NCBI GenBank assembly: GCA_017354895.1
Contig: CP071499.1
Span: forward strand, 1,054,001-1,118,000
Reading direction: 5' to 3'
Source: Podospora comata
Lineage: Eukaryota > Ascomycota > Sordariomycetes > Sordariales > Podosporaceae
DNA length: 64,000 nt
Of this stretch, positions 10,744-22,787 are shown piece after piece; the stretch's first letter is position 1, and every line of letters begins with the position of its first letter. The position numbers and the translations under genes were made by a program. The notes beneath the pieces are model-generated. The model made no database searches. It was not told the origin of the DNA and saw nothing but the letters and a program-made list of their open reading frames with translations.

Positions 10744-13700
10744 TCTGACGAGTTTTGGCCGTTTGCTGCACGATGAGCGAAGCAGCTGGGAAAGCAAGCA
10801 GCAGTTGAATGAAAATATTGACCTTCAACTTTGAGGACCAGTCGCGCTCCAGATCTTTGTTGCAAGCGCGTCCTCAATTAAGCTCCGATAAGCTGATAAG
10901 AACCCTCGGTCCAGTCACCCTAACCCTTGTTTCCACCCCAACCGAGCAAGTGATAGTTCCTTCCTTCCATTTTGATCAAGAGAAATGATTGCTGCACTGG
11001 TAATTTCCTGGGAATGTGAGCATCAAAACATTACTTTTCCAGACTCTTTGAAATATTCACTTGAAGGGCAACAAGACGGCACATCTGGCTATGAGACCGA
11101 CATTGTTTACTTCCTCCCTACTTTTCTCCGCCCCCATGCACTGACATCTGCTATTTCGCATCTTGAAAATAATACAGAAACTCTGAGCTCGGGATACTAC
11201 AGTTACGTTACCAGTGATTTTCACATCATTTGTCACCAATTGCTTGCGACCTCGTTTCCGAGGGACGGCTCGACTTGCTCGGCACCAGAAACCACACCCT
11301 GTCTGCACGATGTTATTCCGTTTGAACACAGCCAATACTGCCAGAGAAGTGAAACCGATGAGCGTTCCTCGGAAAATCTTTCTCATATTGCGATATTATA
11401 TTCGGGCAGCCGAGATGAACCGCCAAAACTCATCTCGTCCTTTTGAATGTCTTCCCTCACCAGACTGGCCACATTGGCTGCCGTTCAACTTGGTCGGCCG
11501 GTCAAGTTCACCATTAAATCCAATAAATCCACAAGATAAGCGAGCCGTTGGTTACCACCCTCGTCCTCCCCAGCCAAAAATCCTTCAACTGACACGGTGA
11601 CCGGACGATTTCCGGAAGCTGCTCAGGCCAGCCACAGAGCAGGCCACCTGCCATTGCTTCTTCGGCTACAACTTGACAAGCTAGGATGACCTATCACCAT
11701 GAATAACCGGTGATGAGCTTCAACTGTCCAGTCACACACCCTCTCGGCGCCGCGAATGGCCGTCCGCCTGACTCACCAACCTCTCTCAGCAGGGGACATC
11801 ATGATTTGCTCAGAACCTTGTCAGGTCTCGCCCCAGATTCGCCCTGCGTAGGCAGCATCTTGACCCCAGTACTTTGTGTTCTGTTCCAGCAGTGCTCATC
11901 GACATCTCCGTTGGTAGGCCGCGAGATGGCAAGATAGGCCAAGTGCTAGCCAGCATCCTTCCAACAGGATCACCCCGCCCGTCTCGATGGTGCCTCGGAA
12001 TGGTGCCATAACCACAGACATTCTTTTGTCCTACTGGACACTGATAGAAGACACGGCATCTCGCATGTATCTCGCCCACAGCTTCCACGCGCTATCTTCA
12101 ACCTGCCCCTTCGCCGGCCAATCGTCCATTGAACGCTCGCTAGACATTCGCTGTAACTCGTCAAACTCGTCATTGCCATGAGTAAGGGCCGGATCTAGGT
12201 TACCTTTAACTTGCAGGACACATGCCACCGGCATCTCTTCCACTGGTTGATGTTGAAAGCTGGAACGGGGAAGCCGTTCCCTCCCGCCCGCTCTGTCTGA
12301 CAGTGGTCATGTAGTATTCCCACTCCCCTGGGGCCACTAGTCTCGAGAGTATTGTAACTGGGCATGTCACTATCATGTACCGTGCCGTCAAGTATTAGAC
12401 TGCTTGGGCTGGATGCTACGGAGGCCTGTCGTTGCTTTATGGACCGCCCCCCGAGTCTCAGCCCCCCCCCCCCCCACCCCGCAGGTATTTACGGAGTGTT
12501 GACCACACCTTCACTGGCGGCAGACTGGCCTCACAGAGTACGGGAGGCTGGACTAGAGGTCATATTCTGCGATACAAGCTCTGATTTGCTCCGGCGAATG
12601 GTCCATGGGCATGATTCCACAAATTTCCGCAGGCTTGCCTTCGCACACCCCCCCTCGCTGGAGTTGCTACCTTGACCCCAACTTCACGCACCTTTTCAGC
12701 GCACAGCAGTGTCAGTCTAACAAGGTAGTATACGGTTATCCGGGGTGTTGTATCTCATACTAGGCCAGTAGGAAGTCCAGATTCTGAGCAAATGAAGCAG
12801 CTTGATGGATCAGCGGAACGGCGCCTATCTGTGAAAAATCAAGCGCTGTTGGAAACGGTGACCAGAAGCACGCCAAAGGTTCACCGGGCAGAACTCCGTC
12901 AGCTCCTACGAGCGTCAGCGACCATCAACGAGCAGCTTGATGAGCATCATTTGCTGGTGATCATTGCGTAATATCAGAACGGATTACCTGCTGAGATTGA
13001 ATCTTGCGCAAGAAACCAAGGCAAGAAGCGGAGTCTTAGTTGCTTGTCACGCACATCACGATCAAGAAGACGATCAGTCTGACACACTTTGATGACCGAT
13101 AGTGATATCTGACAGCATCTCCGTTGCGACGGTATTCTTTACACCTGCTTGTCAGGTATTGATTGTATCCAGCGTTTTTGTTGACACACCTGCGGCTCTG
13201 GCAGTACGTGACTCTGACCATTCAGGAAGAGAATACATCTGGGAACCTCCAGACAAGACTGGAATGCGGCTGTAAAACATCTTGTAGTATATCTGACAGC
13301 AGGAATCCGAAGGTACTCTCGCAGCTTGTTTGCAACGGCCAGCATGTGTCGATGACAACAACTTGGCTGAGCAGATCCAATCTGAGTGAAGCCATCATCA
13401 ACACACGCGATTCTAGCACAGTCAGTCTCCCCCATTCCACCCTTGACAGCAGTACAACAACAAAAAGCATTGTCAATAATGGACCCAAGGTGTGAACAAG
13501 AATTGTGCCACCGCATCTTCCCTCTTTCTATTTATGCTTCTACTTTTCCTGCTACAATCTCTCCTTGCTGCAATGATGAACACGCTTCCACACGGAACTG
13601 GTGGAGTTTCTCTACCTTCCCCAAGTATTTCTCTCAGCTTTTGCTCAAATGTGCACATCTGGGCATCAAAGAAACGACAACAACCATCCCGCTCGGGCCC

Positions 13701-14103
13701 AGGGAAAAACAATGAACCAAGCTAGCCACGTAGTCCTGTTTTTTATACTCTAGTTTTTTCTCGCTACCTGCTATTTTTGCAGTTTGGTTATACTAGGTAT
13801 CCCCGCTAGGAAAAGGTTGGATGGCGGAAGCGAGTTGTGATGCCGGACGGGAAGGGCCGGTTTGAATGACATGGGGAGTTTTGGTTGGGATGTTCTGCTC
13901 GGGTGTTTATACGCTCTTTGAGGGGTCATGTTGATACCAGCAGATACCCTTGAACACATGACCGTGTATGTCTATCTACAACGTTTGCCGCCCGGTCTAT
14001 CAACCCACAGTCTACATTCCCCATCTACCGCCTCTAGTATCTACCTAGGTACCTTGCAACCAACCCCCCCCCTACAGCATCTACTCCAAAGAGAGAGAAG
14101 TAT
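10744..14103. other. 3.4-kb gene-free region
   Basis: Contains the promoter of the 594-aa gene at its left end and the 3' flank of the SMP-30 gene at its right end. Frames here are short, broken and unlike any family I know. A C14 run lies at 12462-12475. No transposon ends were recognised. Confidence 0.4.
10887..10899 (+). promoter_or_regulatory. Tandem GATA motif GATAAGCTGATAA (second copy)
   Basis: Identical to the 13-mer at 3255-3267, and in the same orientation relative to a minus-strand gene whose start is 144 bp away. Both copies are followed by a similar A-rich then CCCTC stretch. Confidence 0.45.
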
Positions 14104-15669
14104 CTACAGCCTAAACAAATCATGCCCCACCCCCCTGACCCCAACATCAACCCTGAACAACGCCCCCCCATTGACTTTGCTCTCCTCCCCCTCAGCAGCA
14201 CCGTCATCCCCAGCAGTAGTAATGAACAACTCCTCGCCGACAAACTCCACACAGGTGATGTTTTTGGTAGGCAACCTCACCTCCCCAATCAACTTCCCCT
14301 CCGGGCTCAGCTTCAAAACGCGGGACTCGCCATAGACGGCATGCCAGATGTTACCTTCAACATCAACCCTAAACCCGTCAGGTTCACCGCTCCCGACGTG
14401 CTGGTAAAAGATGCGTTTGTTGGAGAGGGTGACGGCAGAAGAAGGGGAGGGGGAGGGGTCGTAATCCCAAGCCAGGACCTCGCGCGCGTTGGAGTGGGTA
14501 AAGTACATTGTCCTCTGGTCGGGGGACCAGCCGACAGAGTTTGGGATTGTGAGGGAGGTGAGGGCGAGTTGCGGGGGGGAGGTTTGGGTGAAGCGGAGGA
14601 GGGAGCCTAAAACTGGTTAGTGCTTTGGATGGAAAGAGAGTATGGGGGAAAGTAAGTAAGTGGAGAGACAAAACTAATTGCCCAACTTAGAATGGTTAAG
14701 GTAAAGAAAGGGTATTGCCCCCTCAGGCGCCGGGACGGCTCGAGAGAGAGCCGCAGGAGGAAAACCACATGGCAAGGAACTTCCGAACCCGACCTGATGG
14801 GTTTAGTTTGGGCAGTTTGCTGTACATACATGCATTTCGCATATGCAGTAGTCAACGGCGCCGGCAGGCGGCGACTCCGAGCCGCTTGCCGCGAAGGGAG
14901 AGTGGGCAGGTTATTCCTCACTTGAGGAAGAACTATGACGACGGCTGCTGCTGCTGATGACGATGATGTGTCCATCCTGTCCTTTGTCCTCTTTCCCTGG
15001 TATTCTCTTCTATTCCCCCATCCGATCGACGCGGCAACAACGTTGAAGTCTCCCCAACCCGGGTCTGCCACGTGTACGACCGACGCTTCATGTAACTGGT
15101 CCCGGGGTCCCTGCTTGGGGAGAGGGTTTGGGTTAGGGGACCAGAACCGTCGTTGATGGACCAATTCAGGGGTATCATCATGGGGATGCCATTGGGGATG
15201 GGGAAGTAAACGACAAAGCAAGAAAGCAATCAAGAAAAAAACCCATACCCTCAGGCCGGAAATCCCCCTTCCCAAAATCAGTCATGCTCCCCATCCAGAA
15301 CCTCCCCTGGGGATCGACCGCCCCGTCATTGCTCCTGATCCTATCCACGCCCTCCCCCTCCATCTTGGAGATGTACTCGTACTCCCCCGTCTTCCTGTCC
15401 AGGACCGCGAGCCCCTGCTTGGCTCCAATCAGGATCTTGTCCTTGGGGTCGACGCCCGCAATGTCAGCGGTGACGGTGACGGGCTCGTCGAAAGAAAGGG
15501 TGACGAGATCGGCGGGGTCGTTGATGGAGACGGTGTGAAGCTTCTTGTTCTTGATGTCGACGAAGCGGACGGTTTGGGTGGCGGGTTCGTAGTAGGGTCC
15601 TTCGCCGAGGCCGCAGTGGAGGTTAAGGTAGGGTGTTTTTACCTCCCAGACTTGGAATTCGGAGGACAT
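14104..15669 (-). CDS. SMP-30/gluconolactonase-family lactonase
   Basis: Two exons: 15249-15669 and 14104-14606, giving 307 aa, normal for the family. SMP-30 proteins are six-bladed propellers with one metal ion that hydrolyse sugar lactones. The metal or substrate residues of human SMP-30 have matches: E23 in GLGEGP, N114 in SNDGAVDPQGRFW, N163 in PNSVGWSPD and D217 in EPDGFRVD. The enzyme therefore looks active; its substrate is unknown. The intron (14607-15248) is 642 nt, about ten times the usual length here, with donor GTATGG, branch ACTAAC and acceptor TTTTAG. Splicing joins DFRPEG to SLLRFTQ with no gap against the family. No secretion signal was seen, so it is probably cytosolic. Confidence 0.88.
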
Positions 15670-18600
15670 TGCGGCGGTGGGGGGTGTGAGATATGGTTTT
15701 TTGTTTTTCTTTTCTTTGTAAGGTGAGAGGTGAGTTTGAGAATGTGAGGCAATCACTGACAGCTATGGTGGAGTCGTTCGCTGGCGGAGTATACTCACGA
15801 CGTCACCACTAGGCCTGAGAGTGTGTAAAGTAGGTAGCTGTGAAAGGATGGCAACCACAACACACACCGGGTTGGAAAGGGTGTGTCTGATCCCGAATGT
15901 GAGGTTCAATGGTCGACAAAGCCCTCACTTCAGCGATTACCGAGAAGCAAGATACAGCAGTTGAGACAACGTGGGCCGCGGGTAAAAAGGACGATACCAT
16001 ACGATTGGAGCATATGTGTCAATTGGCAAAATATATACCTCTCCCCCTCCTACGAGCCAAGTATCACAGTCACATACAGTCTCTATAGCCATCGACTTTT
16101 ATCGTGGCCGTTGTTCCCGTCTGGCGGAGTCGGCGTGCCGGAGAGGCTCTCTCGGACGTGCACCCGCCGTTGAAATGCTGCCGGAAGACGGCCCTCAGAT
16201 CCGCTACGGCCCTCTCTGGCTGCAGAGACGAGCTCACAGCCGAGAAGGTCGAGGGAAAGAGGGAAAGAGGCGGGGAGGGGAGAAAATAGCCGAACAACAA
16301 GAAACAGAGCTTTTGTTTCCGATATGCAACTGAGGTACAGATAGGTAGAATAGGTGTGTGGTGCAGAGCCTCGATGGGTTTTGGGTAGCACAGGTGGCAC
16401 GGGAACCGGGAACCGACAGCATGGATCACAACCTGGCGCGCCAGCCTTTTTACCTCCCGAACTTCATCCCGATTCATCATTGAAGAAGCATGTTGTTGCT
16501 GCACACAGCACGGATTAGTAAAGGGGACTATTTGCCCCTTGTAACACCTCAGTGGGAAAATTGCCCGAGGGGGTGACGTTGAAGCCCGAGGTGATGCCCT
16601 ATTTCTTGCGCAAGCAAGCAAGCTGATACGACAAATGTGAGAGGGATAATAAAAAGAAAAGAAAAACGCACGAGTTCCAACAGCCCGGTTGCTGCTATCA
16701 AATCTCTCACTCACATGATGAGACCGGCGAGAAGAAAAAGGATTTGTTGCGCAGTTGTCATCATCGGTCCTGGATTGAGGTGGGTGGTGAGCCCCCATGC
16801 CCCCGTTGTCCCTTATCCCCCCCCCCCGCGTGTGGGTGCGCCCAAAATCAACAAGATTGGGACCCAATGAGCAAATGGGTTTGGGCTGACGAGCAACGTG
16901 TCTGTCGAACTGAAATGAGATGGCGTGAAGCTGTGCTTCAGAGTTGTGTTTTCTGACAGTTGAGTGTCTCGGGTGGTCCCTTTTTTGTATGCTCGGTCAG
17001 GTTGATTAACCTAGGTGCCACTATCTAGAGGGCAAGCCGGGCAGTCCATGGTGTTGTGTCCTGCAGATAAAGTGCAAGCTGCAAGGCCGCAAGACACATG
17101 ATCGACAGCTGCTGCAGGCTGGCCGCCCCCCAGTCCCAAAGAGGCATGCCACCGTTACCAAAAATGCTCCCCAAGAACTGGCCAGCTGCCCAACCAACAG
17201 GGAGCGGAGATGTGACAAGTCATCTAGGCTCATGTATCGTGAGCTGGCAGCGCAGAAGGATGCCGGCAAAGTGGGTTGTAGAAGAGCATCATGGTCTTCG
17301 GCGCTTAAGCTTCGCACAGACGCTGCGGTTGCGCTGCCTTTTTTTTCACCGTCTCTTTCGGAAGAATGGCAATTGCCGTATCCCGTTTTAGGAAGCCGGA
17401 GATTTGAGACGTGTTTTCGTTGAACACAACGTTGGTGTTGCAATCAATGAGGAAGAGCGACGTTTTCGTGACCGGCCGTCCAATTTCCATCATCATCAGA
17501 AAGAAAAGAGGCACAACACAACCCCGCAAAATTACTAGTGTTGCAAGGTCCCGGTCCCCACGCGCTTCTCTGCATGCCATCTGCACATCTTCTCGACGAC
17601 CAGAAGCGATATTTCATCAGGCCAACGATAATGTTCGGCTGCCAGCCGAATGTATTTTCGACAACCCTCATCTCCCGCCCTGTTTCTGCTGGCCTGATGA
17701 CGATGGCGATCCACCTCACAGACGGGAGCGGCTGACGATGACCACGGTCCTGACGGGAATGTCTCAAATAATCTCATCAGCTTGTGAGACACCTCTTCGT
17801 CTTCCTGAAGCAGGATTATCTTGAACTGAGACCTCTCCCATCGACTTCACACAGTACGTAATGCCACCACCCATCATCATGAAAATGTCTCATTGCACTT
17901 CCGATATTATTCCTCAGTCACCAGTGTTCCTTCTTTCCACGGTTACCACCGGTTAGAACACACGCCTGACGTGTTCTTCCAATCCTACATTTCGTCACGT
18001 CACATCTACGAGGTGGGTGTGAGATTGCCAATCTTGGAGCCGACGTCGAAGTCTTGCAGGGCCCATGCCGTGGTGACCTGTTGCCTTCACCAGTCTCGGT
18101 TCGCCTCAGGGAGCAAGCACATCTATGGCGGTACTTCATGGCGTCGTGGTAATCAAAGTGGCCAACAAATGTCGCGATGGAGAAGTCTCCGGCAACCATC
18201 ATCAATGGTACCAGTACCCGCCCCGTGTTGGGGCGGCCAACCTACCCTTTCACTACCTCGATGGCCTTTAACCCTTGTGAGGCTAGTGGGAGGTGATCAG
18301 GGACAGGGCAAATCTGCACGACAGACGAAGCGAGACCGGATATGCATGCCCTATTCCGCAAGCAGGCATAGCACTGACGTCGATGCAGCACTCTCCCACC
18401 CACCGGCCGCGTGGGAAGGTCGCAGAAACCGTCGTTAGAAGCCTCACAAGAAAAACGAACATGACGATGGCATCGCCGCCGGTTTGCTGGCATTGTCCAG
18501 CCCTAAGAAGACGAACCGGGATTCTTACTCGCCCTGCCTCGGCCTCATGGGATTTCTTGCGCGTGCGTTGTGGGCTGCATTTCTGCAGGAAAGCCCAAGG

Positions 18601-19430
18601 TCTCTGGCACCAGTAAAACTCGGAATTGCTCAGGCATCAATGCGAGATGCAGGAGTCTCTGGATGGGGGAGCAGAGTCTTCGCTGACGTCCCGCATGCCC
18701 AGTCTTCAGGGGTCTCGAGGATGGCTTGCAGTATACACACATGCTTAAGAGTCTGTTGTATACCTATCGAACCGGTCAACTCGGTCCCTATATAGCCAGT
18801 GTGTTCGGCAGGTTCGGTACCAGGCCAGCATGTATAAAGAGCCGGCAGGACCTGCTACCAGAGGATTTGGTTGTCGCGTGTCAACCGTGTCAACCCAGTT
18901 GGAGAAAAGACTGGCCTGACGTTGGAAGCATTGGAAAAGTTCCGACTGTGCCGCCCGCCTCATGCCCAATGGCTTGGGTGCTTGACTTCCAATCATCTGA
19001 AGTTCCCTGGAGATTGACAAGATGGCGTCGATCGTCGACGTTCGCAGGAAGATTTGCTCGCCTTGACAAAGCTCTGCTCTGCCACACCGGGATATTTATC
19101 AAAAAGATTACCGGGTGATGCTGGCAGCAATAGATCTGAGCGGGGCTTGGCGAACTACCCAATGATGCAACCCACTTGGCGGGGAAATTCCCCAATGGTT
19201 CTTGTCGTAATAATAAACAGCATGTGCCATTTTTATTTTTTAATATTTCGCGCCTTTCCCGCCGGCCACCTGGTCCTGAACTGTTGAATGTGAATGTGTG
19301 CCCGAATGGATCTCCCGTGTCAGTCATGACATGACAACATCGCGAACATGCTGGAAAGGTCTTTCTGTAAAACTATAGCGCCACGGGGCCACGGGGGCCG
19401 CGAGGTCGTCTGTGAGTATGAGCTGGCAGG

Positions 19431-19457
19431 TGGACATGGTGGACATGGTGGACATGG
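19431..19457 (+). repeat. Three tandem copies of TGGACATGG
   Basis: Three exact 9-bp units in a row inside the large gene-free region. No function is apparent. Confidence 0.7.
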
Positions 19458-20625
19458 CAGATGAGAATCCAGTCAGGACCCGCATCGGACCAAGATCCGG
19501 TACCACGCTGCAACGATGACAAGGGCAAGCTGTCTCCATGATGGACAGCGCTGGCTGGCGGCGGTGACAGCAAGAACCAAGCTAGGGCGGTGACGTTTCC
19601 AGACATACTTGGGGGGGCTACGGGGCCTAGCGCAATGGCCGTTCCGCCTTCCGCGAGAAGAAGATGGTCTGGCGGGAAAGCAGCTATTCCCAATTGTGCT
19701 CGTCATCGCCAGCGTCCCTACCCTTTTCACTCCGCATTCAAGAGAATTGGGTTCACTAGTTTGCGCAAATAAAGTGGACACCTCGCGGTGAGCATTTCAT
19801 CCATGACAGGACCAGGAGCATTCACCGTTTTCCATTCATCATACGGTAGTAGTGCATCAATCAAAACGGTCTCTCCCGCGGCACACACACACACACCTTC
19901 CAATCCTTCCACCGAGCTTCCAGAAACGCTTTTTGTTGCTCTCCAGCTTGGCCGTCCAAGCTCTCCGGGCTGTCCTTGTCTTCGCTCTACAACAGATGCC
20001 CGAAAGGGAAGACCTCACCGCACTGGAGCCAGCACAGTACGCTACATACGGACAAGTCCGCAAAACGAGACATTGCAAGCCGCCACTCGGCGCACCTTTT
20101 TACTGAACGCCTGAACCGGCATCACGAGCCTGACGGCGAACTCCCCGGAAGTCCGTTTTCTTGATTTTTGATTGTCGATTCCGGGGTGCTGGTCAGCTTC
20201 GTATTACGCCTGTAATTACTAACAGGCCGTTTCATTACACGCAGGACACAGGAACAGACAGAAGAAAACGTTTCCCTCCCGAGCTCCCCCAGACATGATA
20301 ATTCAGCGGATATCCGTCTCGGGGCTATTCTGGGGTCTCATTTCACAGCGGTAATGGATCTAGTGTAAATGGCATCAAAGGGATCCGACCCGCTGCGCCT
20401 GCGCCTTCGAATGACGGGCATCTCGGCTCCGCTAGCCAAGTTGCGCTCCCGCCCGCTGCGCCTAAACTCGCTGAGTATCCAGTGTCCACGCTTGCCAGCT
20501 CACTCACTTCCCGTCAGCTTCTGACCAAAGACCTCGATCACGATGTGGGCATTGGCCACTTTTCTATACAAGCCCGAGCTCCAACATGTCACACACTAGT
20601 TGCATGATGAAGAGAAGCACACGCC

Positions 20626-20646
20626 ATATCAAGCACGGCTTGATAT
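20626..20646. other. Perfect 9-bp hairpin, 3-nt loop
   Basis: ATATCAAGC and GCTTGATAT flank ACG. It could be a protein-binding palindrome or an RNA hairpin. It is not followed by a T-run, so a Pol III terminator role is unlikely. Confidence 0.4.
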
Positions 20647-22142
20647 ACCCATCTCACCACCATCAGCAGACCCTCATGCCTTAGCCACCAACAACTGAGT
20701 CTTACCACACACCCCCCTTAGGAGCTTGGTCTCCTTCCTGCGGTCAGTGAGGCCATTTGAGAGACAGTCACAGTACTAGCAGCAGTTAAGCGCCAGGTGT
20801 GCAGGTTGTCGACCCAACCGCAGACGGTGAGCATCTGAGGATCTGCCAGAGGTCTCAGAACCAGCATCGTGGCGGGCTTGGTCAGTGGGTGATCTCGCCG
20901 CCATGTGTTGACTAGTTAGCACTTATACCCACGCAGACTGCTCCTCCTGCCATCTTGGGCATAACAAAGAGCTTCCTACCGGGGAGAATCTGCACACTTT
21001 TCAAAACGACCACCGCTTCATCGGATTGCTCGTCAAGGTCCAAACTGGACGTTCTCTGGCCCACATTATGGCGCGCTTTATAGATGCCAAGAATTGAGAA
21101 GAAAAAAACGTTGGCTCAGAACGGAAACCGCTTTGGAACTAGCCCTGGAGGAGTGGATTACAGGGCTTATACTGCCGCTCATGCGAGCCACCCATCCAGC
21201 TGCTCGGGGCCAGTTCCTCGGGTCGCTAGGGGTGCGGGAGTCACGCAAGTGTATGAGTGTCTTGCTTGTCTTCCCGCCCGCGTTGAAGACCGTTGCCAGC
21301 GCCCATCATTTCTTTTGCCTCGTTCAACATGAAGAAAGAAAGAGGCGAGAAAGACTGTCCGGCAGCCAACCATTCCAGAAGGAGTCGTTGTCGAAGCCCC
21401 GTTGTGGCCCTTTACGCATTCTGCAGTTCCACGCCCCCCCCCCTCCCCGGCTTCCATGGCCAGTGGTAACTGGACCCCGGTACCTGTCCAGGGCACTACT
21501 GACACCTCCACTGCCCAAAGGACCCAACTGCTCGTTCGTGCTGAAGTCAAGGGTCAGCATCCTAGCTCATACACTACCTACTAGGTACACCGGTACCTAC
21601 ACTGTTCCTTGACCGATAAGAGGGGAGTGGGTAAGAAAACGACATGGGCCTTACACCTGGGGGTTTAAAGGTTGGTGCGTGGCAACCGCAAGAGCCTGCT
21701 TTCTTTGTCATTTCCAACCTGGACGCTCTCAATATCTTCTTGTCCCAAGTTTTCAACCTTTGGTCTCGGGACAGTAACGGAAAAGTGGCCCCAAAAGAGT
21801 ACGCTGAGACGGGGCTTTGATATCAGTAACACTATTGCCGCCGTTCGGAAGACACGATAACTACTGGGCTGCTCTCTCAGTCCACTCCCCCGAGCTCCTC
21901 GATACCCACCACAGAGACACCACAGGTCCCCTCTCCGTCGTAAAATTGCGAGGCAACGACGGGAAGGCCTTGGCTGTGTTGTGGGATTGTCCATTCAGAC
22001 GACAAATCACCTTAGCGCAAACTCTGGGGTCCCTCACTTCGACCACTCAACTGCGAAGAGCATCCGTACGGAGGAGATAATAAGTGGTGGCTCGCCCCGC
22101 TGCACCTCCAAGGTCACCCGCAGCCCGTTCTGCTTGGATCGT

Positions 22143-22169
22143 ATGTGTGTCTCTGCATTCGCTACCTGA
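22143..22169 (+). other. Candidate upstream ORF (8 codons) of the bZIP gene
   Basis: ATG TGT GTC and five more sense codons end with TGA at 22167-22169, about 620 bp before the bZIP start. It matters only if the transcript begins upstream of it, which the sequence does not show. Confidence 0.25.
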
Positions 22170-22787
22170 TATACTCGGCAAAGATCCCATCCCATCCCGT
22201 ACTCCACGACGGCTGTATCCTTTCCTGTCCGAGGTATCCTGCAGCGTGGCTTCCATCAAACCTGGTGCTGATACGCAACCGCCTGACGCAGGCCAACGCA
22301 TAGAGGACGTCGTGGGCCTTTGAACACGCACTTGCATCTACCTTGGCGTCATTGCTCCGCTGCCGCTCTCCAGTACGGCCCAGTGTCGTCCTAAAGCTCC
22401 GCCAGCAGAGGACGTGGATCGGAATCCGCTCTCTCCGCGCCTTACACACCTTGTGTGACATAAAGGGACATCGTCAGAGCGCCTCCCGGGACCCCAAACC
22501 TTCCATCCTCGACAGTGGAACAGCCGGCTTATAGCTGTTTCAAACACGAATCCGTCAGTCTGGCGATCACGGCGCCGATTCACCAGCGGTGGGCCCAAGA
22601 ACCAGCACCCCGCTGGTCTGGTGCGGACACCTCGCTGCTGTTCACGACAGCCGCCCAGGACCACCGAAGGAGGGGAGCCCAAGGTACTGGCCTTGACCAA
22701 GGACTGGTCCTCCCGGTGCCCGACAGCAGTTACAGGCGTCAATGTCACGGTCTTCAAGGCCTCAAAAGCGAAGGGGAACAGACCTCG

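Larger units (their letters stand above)
15670..22787. other. 7.1-kb gene-free region upstream of the bZIP gene
   Basis: No convincing coding sequence on either strand. It contains the SMP-30 promoter at the left. Also seen: a 9-bp triplicate at 19431-19457, a (CA)n run near 19880, a pair of CCCGCTGCGCCT repeats (20389-20400 and 20452-20463), a TTACTAAC branch-like site at 20216-20223 between plausible donor and acceptor sites, and a perfect short hairpin at 20626-20646. Long upstream regions are common for fungal regulatory genes, so part of this may be promoter and 5' leader of the bZIP gene or a noncoding RNA. Confidence 0.4.

Noticed and set aside
14607-15275. Open frame running through the SMP-30 intron
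   Set aside because: It starts inside exon 1 in the wrong frame, ends exactly at the acceptor TAG, and has no recognisable domain; more likely chance in GC-rich DNA.
14104-15669. Possible loss of a catalytic Asp in the SMP-30 protein (FTHS where human has YIDS)
   Set aside because: That Asp is not the metal ligand; the ligand matching human D204 is present as D217 in EPDGFRVD.
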